DNA of 64,000 nucleotides from Dendrobium chrysotoxum (GCA_019925795.1 CM034314.1:22995774-23059773); one strand, 5' to 3'. Shown: positions 43,225-55,839, counted from the stretch's first letter. The notes: a model not told the origin generated them from the letters alone. Translations and numbers: made by a program.

Positions 43225-43533
43225 TGTTGAAATCCAGGATCCCGAGCACTTAATTTTGATTGTGAAAACTAATACTTACTGAATCCATATAGACTTCCTT
43301 TAGATTACAAATGCTTAATCCTTGTTTATGAGCACTAACATTTCAGGCCAGATGCACACTGCTCAAGATTACTGGAGACTCAAACCGGGTAGAATAGGAT
43401 GTTGAAAAGTCTGTAATTTTTATTTCTTTATTTTTATTTTCTTGAGTCTGCCACAGAAGCATGCATGTGAAAGGAGGAACCATGCACACACACAGGGGGA
43501 GAATTGTTTTTAATGATTTAATTTTTTTTAAGA

Positions 43534-44404
43534 ACATCGTACTGTACGATTTCGTATCGTACTGTACGATTAATTAAAAATACTCAGGCTAACGGCTAAT
43601 TTTCGAATGATTAAGTTTATAAACTAATCGTACTGTACGATACATATCGTACTGTACGATACATATCGTACTGTACGATACATATCGTACTGTACAATAA
43701 GATATAATTGAGAAACCCTAGTCGCCAGAATAAGTTTGGTAAGTTTTTAATTTTGATTTTCTGTACTGATCGTACTGTACGATTCTTATCGTACTATACG
43801 ATTAATTAATACTTACCAAAATTATCTCCCTAATCAGGAAATAAATGTTGGTTTGTAATTTAAATGTTGATCGTACTGTATGATAATTTATCGTACTGTA
43901 CGACTGACAGAGACGATTTCATTCATCCTAGAGATCATACCAGATGAAACTAATATTTTTTGTTCTGTTCGTCCTGGACGATATTCATATCGTACAGGAC
44001 GATATCAATAAATGAACTAATCGTACTGTACGACTAGTGGAGTGTTGGACGACCGACAAAGATGATTTCCTTCATCCCAGCGATCGTACCAGATGATACC
44101 AAGCATTTTTGTTCTATTCATCCTGGACAATATTCGTATCGTACAGGATGATATCCTGAAAAACACTAATCGTACTGTACGACTTAAGGAGTGCTGGACG
44201 ACTGACAGAGATGAATTCTTTCATCCCAAGGATCGTCCCACAGTTCATCCTGTACGAACAGTACGAATCAACAGTATCGTCCTGTATGATATACATATCG
44301 TACAGTACGATATGTATAAAATTCGATAACTGTTCGTCTGTACTCGTACTGGACGGAGCTGTAATTGAACTGATCATACTGTACGATTATAAATCGTACT
44401 GTAC
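43534..44404. promoter_or_regulatory. U3 palindrome array, solo LTR (GTAC type)
   Basis: About 25 dyads occur, most of them atcgtactgtacgat (perfect apart from the central base), for example four in a row at 43628-43697 spaced by about 19 bases. A few are of the GGAC type (gttcgtcctggacgat, atcgtacaggacgat). These are the best preserved palindromes in the window. The array ends 47 bases before the TATA-like box. Confidence 0.92.
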
Positions 44405-44450
44405 GAACAGAAACGTAAAAGTTGAAACTTTTAGGGCTTTCTGAAGCCTG

Positions 44451-44458
44451 ATATAAAA
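44451..44458 (+). promoter_or_regulatory. TATA-like box, solo LTR
   Basis: atataaaa lies directly downstream of the palindrome array, in the same order as in the other LTRs. Confidence 0.6.
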
Positions 44459-45232
44459 ACAACTTAAAATTTTCTTTAGGGAGTTGTTGATCTATCCTCT
44501 TGCTGTGAGAGGCTTGGAGAAAAGAAGGGGATTCATTAGAGAGAAGTTTTTGGAGAGATCCAGGGCTTGAGAGAGGAAGGTGAAGGTGAGCTTGAGCGTG
44601 AGGGAGAAGTAGTATGAGGGGATCACACGGTGGCTCTAAGCTAGCTGCATGCTTTGCTCCTCTTGTGGCTTTGGGAAGCTTCAAGAAAGTTCTCGAGGGA
44701 AGAGTCACTTCAAGATCAACATCGCCAAGGTACTCTGCCATCTCCAGGAGGGAGAAAAAGGAGAAGGTCCGCTGCCGTCACCAGGAGGGTGACATAGCGT
44801 TTGGTATTCTGCCGCACCGAGGGAGGTGAAAGTGAGTATTGTAAAGGCTTCTCCGCCTTGCTGTGGGGGCAAAAGGAGAGTCAACTTTTACTAGTGCAAA
44901 TCCCGGAGTAGAGGACTCCGGGGAGTGGACGTAGGTCAAGTGACCAAACCACTATAAAAATCTCTGGTGTGTTTTTTCCTGTTTACCGTACTTTACCTTT
45001 CATGCTTTTAATTAGTACGTTAAATTGCTTGGTGAAAAATCATGATTTAAATCTTATGTTGTAAAATCTAAAATTGAATTATCAATATCATCTTTGTGAA
45101 TGTTGTATTTGCTTCTGCACATTATTCGTTGAGTTATATTTTAAAAATATAAAAAAAAATAGAACTCTTGTGTAGGGTTAAATTTTTTAAAATACCAATT
45201 CACCCCCCCTCTTGGCGCATCTCATACTTTCA

Positions 45233-46850
45233 CTACGAGCTCCTTGGATTCGTCGGGCCTGGATACCCAAATGAAAAGAAACTCATCCATAAATGGGTAT
45301 TTTCTTTTCTCTTTGGATTTTAAAATCACCCTAACATGGATTTCCAAATAGAAAAAAAAACATTCCCCAAAGGGATATTCTCTTCTCTTTGGATTCTGAG
45401 TTGGTGTGATATCCCAATTTCAAATCACTTTCACTTTCCAACTCTTTTCAAACACATTTACATTATACTTCAACATAAAGAAAATCTAGACCACCTGCAT
45501 GATTATCCTAAGTAGCTTATAATAAAATCATCCCAAGCAGTTATATATTTATATTTAAATTAAATTCACCAGCCACACTTGGCCATGCTCTTTTAATTTT
45601 AAGGTGATTTAGCATTTTGCACCTATAAAAAATTTCGTCAGTATAAATCTTTAATTTTCCCCCTTTGATTTAGCCCTGCATGAGCATGGCCACCTGTAAA
45701 AAATTCTGTGAGCATCGAGATCGTTCCTAGCCTAGGGGTAATCTATCGCCCATCACATCAGTTCTCAGATTACAGATATAAATAAATAAACACACACACC
45801 AATCATTTTTACAACCAACCTGCAATAAAAAGCATGAGAAAATCTATCACACAGCAACAAGAAAGCAAACATCAGCTTAATCTAAAGCTAAAGTCGGTTG
45901 TCCTAGCAAATAAATCTAAGTGTGTGAAGTAGGCCGTGTGGTTTGGATATATCCTAGGTTAGTTATCGATTAAAGTTTTCTAATCGATTAGATTTAGTTT
46001 GTTGAAAGGTCAAGGGGATTTTATGTTCAAGTTTAAGCTTTAATATCTTTAATATTTTTGGAGTTCAATTTAGGTTGAGTTTTAATTGTTAAGGTTGATT
46101 AATAGGATTTTTTTAGTTATTTTAAGTAACCATTTCTTTAGTATTTAAATTATTTAATTTGATGATTTACTGATTTTTTTTAATGATTTATTAGATTTGA
46201 GATAATTTGTCAATTTAAAAAAAAAAGATTTATTAAAATTTTGATGATTTATTAAAGTGTTGATCTTTTATTGAATTTTTAAGGATTTTATTTTAAATTT
46301 TTAATGATTTATTAAATTTTTATATTATATATATATATATTTTAATTTTTTTAATTTTTATTTTTAGATATATTTATATGTTTTTAATATATTATTATTA
46401 TTATTTTCTTTTTAATTGATTATTATTTATTACTTAACCTTTATTTTAAATTTTAGTTAGGATTATCTTAATTATAAGTTTATGATTTCTATAATTATAA
46501 TGAATTTTAGTTTAATTTAATAATTAATTTATTCCTATTATTTTTATATCTACAGTTTATTTATATATTTTAAATTCAGTTTGAATTATTGCTTATAATT
46601 ATAATTTCCAAAATTTAAAGAGATTTTTAATGATTATTTAATTATTATTTAGGATTAATTGCATTTAAGTTAAAGATATTTACTAATCCTAAAGTGAGGT
46701 GTCACTAAGTTTTCTATATTTTGTGTTTCTACTCTAAAATGTGCATGCATCATAAGTCTAAGTTTTTTAAGACTCAGTCCTTAATTCTTATCCTTAAATA
46801 TCACTAATGTTATGTTGGGATAAAAAGTTTGTTATAACTAACTCTTAGGA
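45233..46850. repeat. block A, right part
   Basis: It continues the alignment with block B at 53790-55830. Shared lines include agctccttggat(t/c), gccacacttggccatgctct, cctaggggta, ttgtcctagcaaa and aggcc/tgtgtgg. It becomes AT-rich at 46020-46680 and ends with tgtcactaagtt and cttaattcttatccttaa, which match about 55676 and 55770. No gene. Confidence 0.65.
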
Positions 46851-46984
46851 TATTGCACACACGTAAAGGAGTTTAAGGATCTAAAATAAAATAAAAATAA
46901 TCCTAATAAAATTGAAGTTGCTATAGGGACCTAAAGGGGAAGGGTTTACACAAATCACACCAAGGGCCTCTTAAGGGCTTTCTA

Positions 46985-47090
46985 AGTTTTAAGAAAACTT
47001 ACAACACCGGGGGCGACGACCCGGTGGTTCTGCCCGTAGCACCTCTACCCGGTTGGATAGAGGCGACTGACGCCTTTGCCTCTTTTCCCT
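46985..47090. other. GC-rich patch with short palindromes
   Basis: Three adjacent dyads stand out in AT-rich surroundings: accgggggcgacgacccggt, ctctacccggttggatagag and ggcgactgacgcc. There is no coding potential and I do not recognise a family. Confidence 0.5.
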
Positions 47091-47224
47091 TTTATTCATT
47101 TAATTCAATACCGTTCCACGCAGTTCATGCAAATAAAGATAATAAAGCAAGGAATTAGAAGCACATTTAATAATTAACAATAAAATAATTGAAATTTACT
47201 AAAAATAAAATCGTTCCTTTCTTT

Positions 47225-48670
47225 GAGCTTGAACACCGGTGCATCTGTCTACCTTTTAAACTTTTCACTTTTGAAAGAACACTTTTTACTTGTCCAACAT
47301 TTACCTCGAGGCACAAGAAAGGGGGAAGAAGAAGGAGAGAGAGAGAGTAGAGAGAGTAAAAGAGGTTTTACTTTTCAACACTTTCATTGTTTTAATAGAC
47401 CTCAAACAAACTAGCTCTCCAACACAAACCCTTTTTCATCTGCTTTTTCAAAACTCACACAATTTCCACTTTCAAGATACACGCTTCTCACTTTTCAAAA
47501 CCCATGTATTATACTTTTCAAAACACTCTCAAGCTTTACTTTTAATACAAACACATTTCTACCATTCTTGGTGTTCCAACAAATACCTTCCAAAGCATAC
47601 ATCTCCCCAACATATGCCTTTCACAAACACCCCAATCTCCAACAAATCATATACCCCTCAATATACACATCTCACTTTCAACATAAGCACAAGCACTTCT
47701 TAAAACACCTTTCCCTTCAATTTCAACACTTTCACTTTTCACAAAACATACACTTTTAAATTTTTCAAAATAGACAAATCACTTTTTAAAAATCCACACG
47801 CTTCACTTTTCACCTTTCTCACATAATACCTTCCCAACATACACTTCCACCTCTAAAACATACAACTTCCACTTCTCACTTTCCAAAACACACATAAGTT
47901 CAAAAATATGTAAACTCCACATCACCTCTTTCCAAAACACACAAGTTCAATTACATATACACTCCACAATTTCACTCTCCAAAACACACAAGTTCACTTA
48001 TATTTAAACTCCACAATTCAACTTTCTAAAACACACAATGTAAGTCACTTTCCCTTCCAAAACCAAACACTTTACTTTTCAACTTTTCATACACATATCA
48101 CTTTTCAAACACATCATTTCACTTTTCAAAAGATACAAACACACACCTTATTTTTCACAATCCATACCTTTCATTTTCATTTTTTAAACACTTATGGACT
48201 TCCTCCCTTTTCCAACATACAATTTACATTTCTCAACTCTCAAGATATATACAAACTCCATAATTCCACTTTTCAAACACACGTACATATCTCCCATAAA
48301 ATCACACACTTCATCTCTTGAAACACACACCCTTCTCAATCACAAAACACTTTCTAAAACACACACAACTCACTTTCACATACACATGATTCACTTTTCA
48401 CAATCATCCATACACTTCACTATTCACATACACACACTTTTCACTTCTCTACTTAGACACAAAACACTTCACTTTTCATTTAAGCAAACACTTTTTATTT
48501 TCCAAAAATCCAAAATTCAACTTTCAAACTATACACTCACTTTACCCTTCAAATGCCATATGCACACTTTACCTTTTAACCCCCTTCAAAGAGGCACACA
48601 TAAGGCTTATCGAAGAATAAATATTTTTCACCTTCATGTATATCTCCAACAATTTGATACATTTGAAATA
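47225..48670. repeat. G-poor, cacttttcaaaacacac-type degenerate repeat
   Basis: The phrases cacttttca, aaaacacaca and ctccac recur throughout with no fixed period, and G is very rare on the plus strand for over 1 kb. Frames of 137 and 159 codons (rich in H, T, F and S) arise because stop codons needing G or certain A/T orders are scarce. They show no domain and are not called genes. Confidence 0.7.
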
Positions 48671-49489
48671 TAAACACTAAAATGCAAGACAAGTTACCGA
48701 TGAGTCAATTCACTTTCTCAAACAGGCTTTGCTTATCTTAGGTTAGGGAACTTTCATCTCAATGCCTCCAATTTTCCAAGAAGGGAATTTAAGAAATAAA
48801 TTTCAGCGTATCAATATATCTCTCCAACAACCGCAAAAGAATGCTATACACCCTTCCACATCTTCTCTAATGCTCTTTAATTCCTTCACATAAATGAAAA
48901 CATGCCATCATGATTTTCTTTCCAACTACGAACAAAACCACTCATGTCATTTTCCAATCTCAAGTAAGAATAAAGTTATCACAAGTTATCCATTCCCAAA
49001 TTAAACATATGAGCTTACCATTTACAAATATACATAACATGAATGAATGAAACACATCTTATAATTATTTCAAATGTCTTAAAATCAATCTCACAGTAAC
49101 AAAAAGTTAACTCAAATATTAGCATATAACTGAGAGATAGAAAGATTTAATAGAAATGTATTTCTTCTAAGAACCCACAATCTATTAGTGGGACAAAATA
49201 CATGGCATGCAAGAACAATCTCATGCCTCCAATACTTTTTTGATTAGAAAGAACAAAGGAGGATGGAGAAAATAGACAATGCAACCAAGCAAAATGACAT
49301 AGATGTAGCCATTTGCCCTCCAAGACAAAAACATGTAAGTTCATGTATATATCCCAACCAAACTTTCATTGTTTCTCTTATAGCCAATGCTTTTCAAAAT
49401 GTTTGAGATTTTTAATCAAGAATATAAATACTCAAACTCTCAATGCTTGATTTTGATGGTTGAAGGGAAGGAGAAGATGTAAGGGAAAA
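48671..49489. other. no gene seen
   Basis: AT-rich sequence without domain-bearing frames. Confidence 0.5.
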
Positions 49490-49905
49490 TATACGTAGTG
49501 TAAAAGAGCCAGCGGCTTGGTCAAATTGGTGGCTTGCAGAAGACGACCAGGGCAGGCGCCGGATTGGACGAGAGAGAGGAGGCGGACAGGGCTTGTTTGC
49601 TGGGCTTTGGGAATCAGAAAGAGCGACGGGGAAGGGCTTTTTGTTTGGCTTTTTTGCGAATGGGTTAGATGAAGCTAGGAAGTTTGCGAATAGAGAGAGC
49701 GACCTAGCCTGGGGTTTTTCACCTGGGCCTCTTGCGAACTAGGAGCACGGGGCTGGGTAGATTCATTTTTGCCAATAGATAGGGAGAGATATTTTTCCTG
49801 GGTCTTCTTGCGAACAGAGAGGGAGCAGGCCTTGCGAACTGGGAGCATGGGAGAGAGGGTTCAGGTATTTTCCAAAAATAAGAGGGAGAGAGATTGTGGG
49901 GAGGG
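49490..49905. repeat. degenerate repeat with cttgcgaac units
   Basis: The line (t/c)cttgcgaac(a/t)gagaggga(g)c with gggctttt(t/g)gt or cctggg(t/c)ctt nearby recurs five or six times over 400 bases. It is GC-richer than its flanks. The 87-codon frame at 49769 lies within it and is not supported. Confidence 0.55.
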
Positions 49906-50427
49906 TTGGTTTGAACCGGCCTTAACCGAACCCTATCTCTATCTTGGTTTTTATCATCAGCTTAGATTAATTCCTGCTTTAGAGAAGGATTTAAGGGTTG
50001 ATTTTGAACAAAATTACAAACTTAATCAGTGAATTAAAGTGGTTCGAGTTGATCGATTTTAACACAGTTGTAGCCGAATTAAATGTAAAGTTTAATGAAT
50101 TTGAGTTTAATTTTATTATGATGATTTTAAATGGCTTGAATCGATATCAAATTCTCTCTAATTATATCGAGATGATTTATATAGTGTTGACTGAACCCGT
50201 TGAATTTAGATTTAAGTCGAATTGAACTTAATTAGCCTTGACAACCCTTGATTAGATTATTATATTTAGGACCACATTAGATTTGGATTGAATTGATTTT
50301 GATTTAGGTTGAATAATAGGGCCGAGTCAACGCTACGTCAGTGGGCATCCACCTAAGGGAAATCCTAAAGGTGACGTCTATGCTAGGTTACGAAGACCTA
50401 GGAGCTAGAGATGAATTCTGGGGAAAC
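49906..50427. other. no gene seen
   Basis: AT-rich DNA. Two short frames at 49998-50225 lack motifs. Confidence 0.5.
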
Positions 50428-50428
50428 T

Positions 50429-50502
50429 GACCTCGAATAATGAGGTCAACAAATGGACCACCAATAAGCATGATAAACTTGCCAAAGTTTATCGTGCGTA
50501 TT
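50429..50502. repeat. double hairpin, copy 2
   Basis: gacctcgaataatgaggtc (50429-50447) is followed by caacaaatggacc and a longer dyad from ccaataagcatgataaac to gtttatcgtgcgtattgg (50461-50502), then tgttgac. The same two-hairpin layout is found at 60173-60248. Confidence 0.8.
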
Positions 50503-50859
50503 GGTGTTGACTGAAACGATCAACCTGATCCAAAATTAAAGTTATAGATTTAAGTATATAAATTGAAGGGATTTTTCCATTTGATATAAAATCAGAATGA
50601 ATAGTTTATATAAAGGGATTTGAGTTGATTGATTGAAAAATTATGATTGATTAATTGATTTAAAAGTTGATAATGGAAATGACTCTTTAGTAAATAATAG
50701 CTAAGGATATTAGTATCATTTGGTAAAGTTAAGATATGAAATAGTTGAATATAGTGATTTGAATATAGTTTGACATGAATAGAGAGCTTGATATGATTTT
50801 GACATGAATATGATTTTGTAAAGACTAGAGTCTTCTTTCTACTTCAAGAGAAAGGATGC

Positions 50860-52050
50860 CGCCGAATGGGTACTTACACCTAACTCAATAAACTGGAGGG
50901 TGTCTTCTAAGGAATTGGAAACCTGTGTAAAGGTCTACCACTAAACTTAGAAGGTTTGGGCTTTAAAAATTTGATGAAGAGAAGATGCCGCTAGGGATGC
51001 TTATACTTCTATTTGGGATGAAGATTAGGATGCCACCAAGTGGGTACTTACACCTAAACTTCAAGGATGTCAATAGGATGCCGTAAAAGCGGGCTTAGAC
51101 CTAAAGATAGATTTAATCAGGATGGCTGCCGTAAGAGCAGACTTATGCCAAAAGTCGATAGAATGCCGTAAAAGTGGACTTAGATCTAAAGATGGATTTA
51201 ATCAGGATGGCTGCCATGAAAGCGAACTTAAGCCAAAAGTCAATAGGATGTCATAAAAGCGAACTTAGAACTAAGACAGATTTAAACAGGATGGCTGCCA
51301 TAAAAGCAGACTTAAGCCAGAAGTCAATAGGATACTGTAAAAGCGGGCTTAGACCTAAAGTCAGATTTAATCAGGATGACTGCCGTAAAAGCGGACTTAA
51401 GCTAGAAGTCAATAGGATGTCGTAAAAGCGGGCGTAGACCTAAAGATTGATTTAATTAGGATGGCTGCCATAAGAGTAGACTTAAGCCAGAAGTCAGTAG
51501 GATGCCGTAAAAGCGGGCTTAGACCTAAAGACGAATTTAATCAGGATGGCTGCCGAAAGAGCAGACTTAAGCTAGAAGTTAATAGGATGCCGTAAAAGCG
51601 GGCTTAGACCTAAAGATGGATATAATCAGGATGGCTGCCGTAAAAGCGGACTTAAGCTAGAAGTCAATAGGATGCCATAAAAGCAGACTTAGGCCTAGAC
51701 GAATTTAAACAGGATGGCTGCCATAAAAGCGAACTTAAGGCAGAAGTTAGTAGGATGCCGTAAAAGCGGGCTTAGACCTAAAGAGGGATTTAATCAGGAT
51801 GGCTGCCATAAAAGCGAACTTAAGCCAGAAGTTAATAGGATACCGTGAAAGCGGGCTTAGACCTAAAGATGGATTTAATCAGGATGGCTTCCATAAGAGC
51901 GAACTTAAGCCATAAGTCAGTAGGATGCCATAAAAGTGGGCTTAGACCTAAAGACTGATTTAATCAGGATGGCTGCCGTAAAAGTGGAATTAAGCCAGAA
52001 GTCAGTAGGATGCCGTAAAAGCGGGCTTAGACCTAAAGACCGATTTAAGG
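50860..52050. repeat. 85-bp dimeric tandem array, about 11-12 units
   Basis: Each 85-bp unit is made of two related half-units: about 41 bp (aggatggctgccgtaaaagc then ggacttaagccagaagtcaa) and about 44 bp (aggatgccgtaaaagcgggc then ttagacctaaagatgg). The regular part starts near 51066. 50860-51065 holds older, irregular relatives (gatgccgccgaatgggtact). The 83-codon frame at 51174 is an artefact since 85 is not a multiple of three. It is probably a tandemly expanded 3' untranslated part of a Tat-like gypsy element. Confidence 0.9.
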
Positions 52051-52109
52051 GTTGTGAACTTATTTTAATTGAAAAATATATTTTTGAAAAGGGTTAATCA
52101 TCTTTGGGA

Positions 52110-55100
52110 AATGTTTAATTTTTGAAATTTTAACATTTGAAATCAAACGTTTATTATGAATGATATTTCACCTCGAAAGATAAACATATTGTTCCCTAGT
52201 AGGTTCAAATTACAAATTTTTGAATTTACTTCGATAATCATAGTCAAACTCGAGGAGAGATAATATATGATCCTGAAAGAGCAAAAGATTTTTAATCCAA
52301 TATTCGATTATAATAATTCAGTAAATAGATCATTAATTTCATAATCAAAGTTATGATAATAGTATAATATATCTTCTCAAGGAAAGAGAATATTATCTAT
52401 TATCGATCATTTGAAATTGATGATAATGATCGTTGACTTTTGAATTTCCCAAAGAAAATTAATTAAAGTTTTTGAAAACTTGATTTTGAAATCAGGTCTA
52501 GGTTTTTAAATCTCCGACGAGCGCAAGCCCTCGTAGTTAATTACATCGTAAGAAACTAGAAATTTCTTATGAAAACTCTCGATTAAAACAGCAATATGAA
52601 TTTTATTTAAGATTTTCAAAGTTTGATGTCAAAGGAGGTAGGGACTTGAATTTCAAAGGATATTGGTTCAAAATTGAGCAGTTATTTTTGGAGTCAAAGG
52701 AAGAAAGTTAGGAGGCACCTGGGATTCTAAAATAATTCAGAAGTGCCCCAGCCTATCCTATGTGTTGGGCTTGAATTAGATTGAAAGAGATTTAATGTTT
52801 GAATGGTCAATTTTATTAGAAGTTGGAAATTAGATTCCCGAAGATTGAGGTCTTTAGATTAAAAATATGCCTCAGATCCTAAATCTAAAATGGGTACTAA
52901 AAATCAGTGACCTGGATCATAGCTAATGCAATGCAGTCCTGGACTTACCTTGGCCTGGATTAGGGATCCAGCTAAACCACCTAAATGCTTCAAACCATGT
53001 ATCCAGTATTTTATGAAAGAGTGATTAGGGACGTTATTTAAGATTGGGTTTAAGGAGTTGGGGTCGACATCTAGAGCAGATTCCTAATTTACCCCTTAAC
53101 TTATGTTAGGTGAAATGCTTAAGTTAAAAATACAATTAAGAATTAGACTCAATTTTAGTTTGTTACTAATGCGATGCATGCTAGTTGACTCGATTAAATA
53201 CTCAAAATCAAAATGAAGCAGTTTTAAAATCTGGCTTAAAAAATAAGTTTTATCCTAAAGATTGTACAATATCCCCTTGGACATAACTACACCCTCATAG
53301 GCTAGGTGGTCTGCCAAAAACTACAGGCGGGGAGGTGCCTAACACGGAAGAGAAGTTTTAATATGAATGCATGAAAAACCTCCGGTGAGTTCGGGCTTAT
53401 TTCTTAAAGGAGTTAGAGTTTCTATCTGAGCCTAAAGTGTTTAATTTGAATTAAAGTAGAAATAATTTGACCATACCCTTATGAGCCTCCGATCGGGTTC
53501 CATGATAAATCAAAATTGGCATGCAAGAATCGCCAAAAAATTACTAAAAATAAGCAAGTCCTTAATCGCAATCAATATCAAACAATCAACTCAATTAAAT
53601 AATCAAATCAATTAAATGTAGTACCCAAACTGAAAGTACATAGGCAAGTGCCTTTTAATTATACATCCCAGGGTCTACAATAAAAGTAAAGTAGCCGGGT
53701 ACCACTAACTACAGCCCGGATTATACTCCTAAGGCTCAAGTGACTTTGAGAATTGAGATTCTTCTCGTTCTTCACTTCTTCATCGTCTTGGAACTCCTTG
53801 GATCATCGGGTCCGGATAGCCAAAAGAAAAGAAACTCCTCCTGAATAGGGGTGTTATCTCTTCTCTTTGGATATTTTGAAAATATATAAATCTGAATCTT
53901 CAAATGAAGAGGGACTCCCCCCTGAGGGGTTTCACCCTTCTCTTTAAATTTCAGATTGGATTTATATCCCATCTCAAATCACTTGATACATTATAACTCA
54001 ATTTTCAAATTAAATTACATCAAAATGAAAATTAAAATCTAGACTCAACACCTACAGGGTTATCCTAATAATCAACAGGTATATTTGATATCCCAAGCAG
54101 TTATATATTTGAAATTTAAAAATGCTCAATCATAGCCACACTTGGCCATGCTCTTTTATCTTTAAAAGGGGGGGGGGGGGGGGGGGGGGTCTTAGCATAC
54201 TAGCACCTGCACAAAATATGTCAATTTTAAATCTTAATTATTGTCCCCTTTAATTTTAAATCCCTTGTACAAGCATGGCCACCTACATATGATTGAATTA
54301 GTACAAATAATCCCTAACCTAGGGGTAGATCTAACGCACAATCAATCACATCACAGAGTGCAGAAATTAAATAAACAATCACATCAATATCAATTACTTA
54401 AATCTAATAGCCAACATGTAGTGAAAACCATGGAAAATTCGGTACATGTAAGTAGTAGAAAATTAAATATCGGCCTAGCCTAATACTAGAGTTGGTTGCC
54501 CTAGCAAACCATCTAAAGTATGCGAGGTAGGCTGTGTGGGTTTGATATGTCCTAAGTAGGATCATTTGATTGAAGTCGTTAAAGATTCTAGTTGGTTGAA
54601 AAGGCTTTAAGGAGAATTTATTAAAATTTAAAACTTAATGATTTGAATTTGATTTTAAACTTGATTTTGATTGTTTGTTGGATATCACCTTTGTTGCACA
54701 CCGAGGTCGTGAAGTTTATTTCACCTTCCTTGGGACTAATTTAATAGCCTCATAAGCCTGGGTTACCCAATGGTACCCGATATAATTAGGTGATTTGAGT
54801 TTGATTATGGGTTTGAGAGTTGGTAAATTTTATTCAAATTAATTGGTTGCTGGTTTTGAAGTTAACTTAAGATTTTTTGGAATTTTAAATGATTTATTGA
54901 ATTTTGGGAATTTTCTAGATTATTTTAATGATTTAATTAAGGGGTCAAAAGTTGACTTTTTGATTTAAAGTGTTTTCTAGAAAGTTAATAATTTATTAAA
55001 ATATTAGACCTTAATATGATCAATTAGACTGTAAGTATACTGGAATTAGATTTTTTTACATTTTATTATGAAGGTTTGAAGTTTTGACTTGATTTTGAAC

Positions 55101-55830
55101 TAAGTTTGACCAAAAGTTGACTTTTTCAAATTTGATTGATTTCTAGAAATTTAATATTTTTGATAAATATTAGACCTTAATATGAGTTGAATGCTTTTGA
55201 GTTTGCTCAATTTTGATTTATTTGAATTAGTTATGAATTTTTGAAGTTTGATGAATTATTTGAATTATTTAATTTACTTAATTAGAAGGCTTTTGATGAT
55301 TTGAATCCAAATGACCTCCAAACTTCTTAAAATCACCTCTAAAGATCAGGAATAATCTAAGAAGAGATTATCAAGTGTTTGAGAGATTTTTGGAATTTTT
55401 AATTATTTTTAATTAAATAAAATAATTATATATTGAATTTCACTTAAAATTAAATTATTCTTGATTTTAAAGTCCAATCAAGGGATTTTTATTTTTCACT
55501 TATTAAGGGTTTAATTTTGGTCAGTTAGAGGTATTACTTATAGTTTTTGGATTTAAATTTAATATATTATATTTTCTTAAATTTTTAAAGGCTTAATTAA
55601 GGTTTAATTTTGATTAGATTAATTAAGAGGCTTAATGACTTCAAAATTCAATGAAAATTTTTTCTAGGGCTGAGAGTGTCACTAAGTTTAAGAGTTCACA
55701 GTTTCAGGTCAATAAGTAGTGAATCCTAAATATTGGAAATATTCTAAGTTCTCTAATCAAGACCTTAATTGTTATCCTTAATGATATCACTAAGTTTAAT
55801 AGGTTTAAATCAAAGTCTCTAGACCCTTGA
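52110..55830. repeat. block B (paralogue of block A)
   Basis: See the entries for block A at 41886 and 45233 for shared lines. It directly follows the 85-bp array. It lacks the solo LTR present in A, and so approximates the empty site. Contents: decayed repeats (52130-52490), a GC-balanced part (52500-54580) and AT-rich DNA. No gene. Confidence 0.65.
54168..54189. repeat. 22-base poly-G run
   Basis: An uninterrupted G run stands where block A has ttaaggtgattt, so it is an expansion specific to B. Long G homopolymers are rare in plant DNA and error-prone in sequencing. Confidence 0.9.
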
Positions 55831-55839
55831 ATTAACATA

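Larger units (their letters stand above)
43225..45232 (+). mobile_element. solo LTR of a related Sirevirus
   Basis: It starts tgttgaaatccagg (compare tgttgcaaatctgg of the inner LTR), contains the catgcacacacacaggggg line, a palindrome array, a TATA-like atataaaa at 44451, leader-like sequence with ccaggagggag repeats and gaggcttctccgccttgctg against gggcttctccgctttgctg. It ends aattcacccccc-, -catactttca. It is 2,008 bp with an exact 5-bp target duplication and no internal region, so it is a solo LTR left by LTR-LTR recombination. It lies in block A. Frames at 44093-44829 are not genes. Confidence 0.92.

Noticed and set aside
44093..44829. Several ORFs up to 157 codons
   Set aside because: They lie inside the solo LTR's palindrome array and leader on both strands, without domains.
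47290..48673. ORFs of 137 and 159 codons
   Set aside because: By-products of G-poor repeat composition; no motif, no splice support.
51174..51425. 83-codon ORF with repeated MAA-K-LSQKSIG
   Set aside because: Arises from the 85-bp array, whose period is not a multiple of three; lost in neighbouring units.
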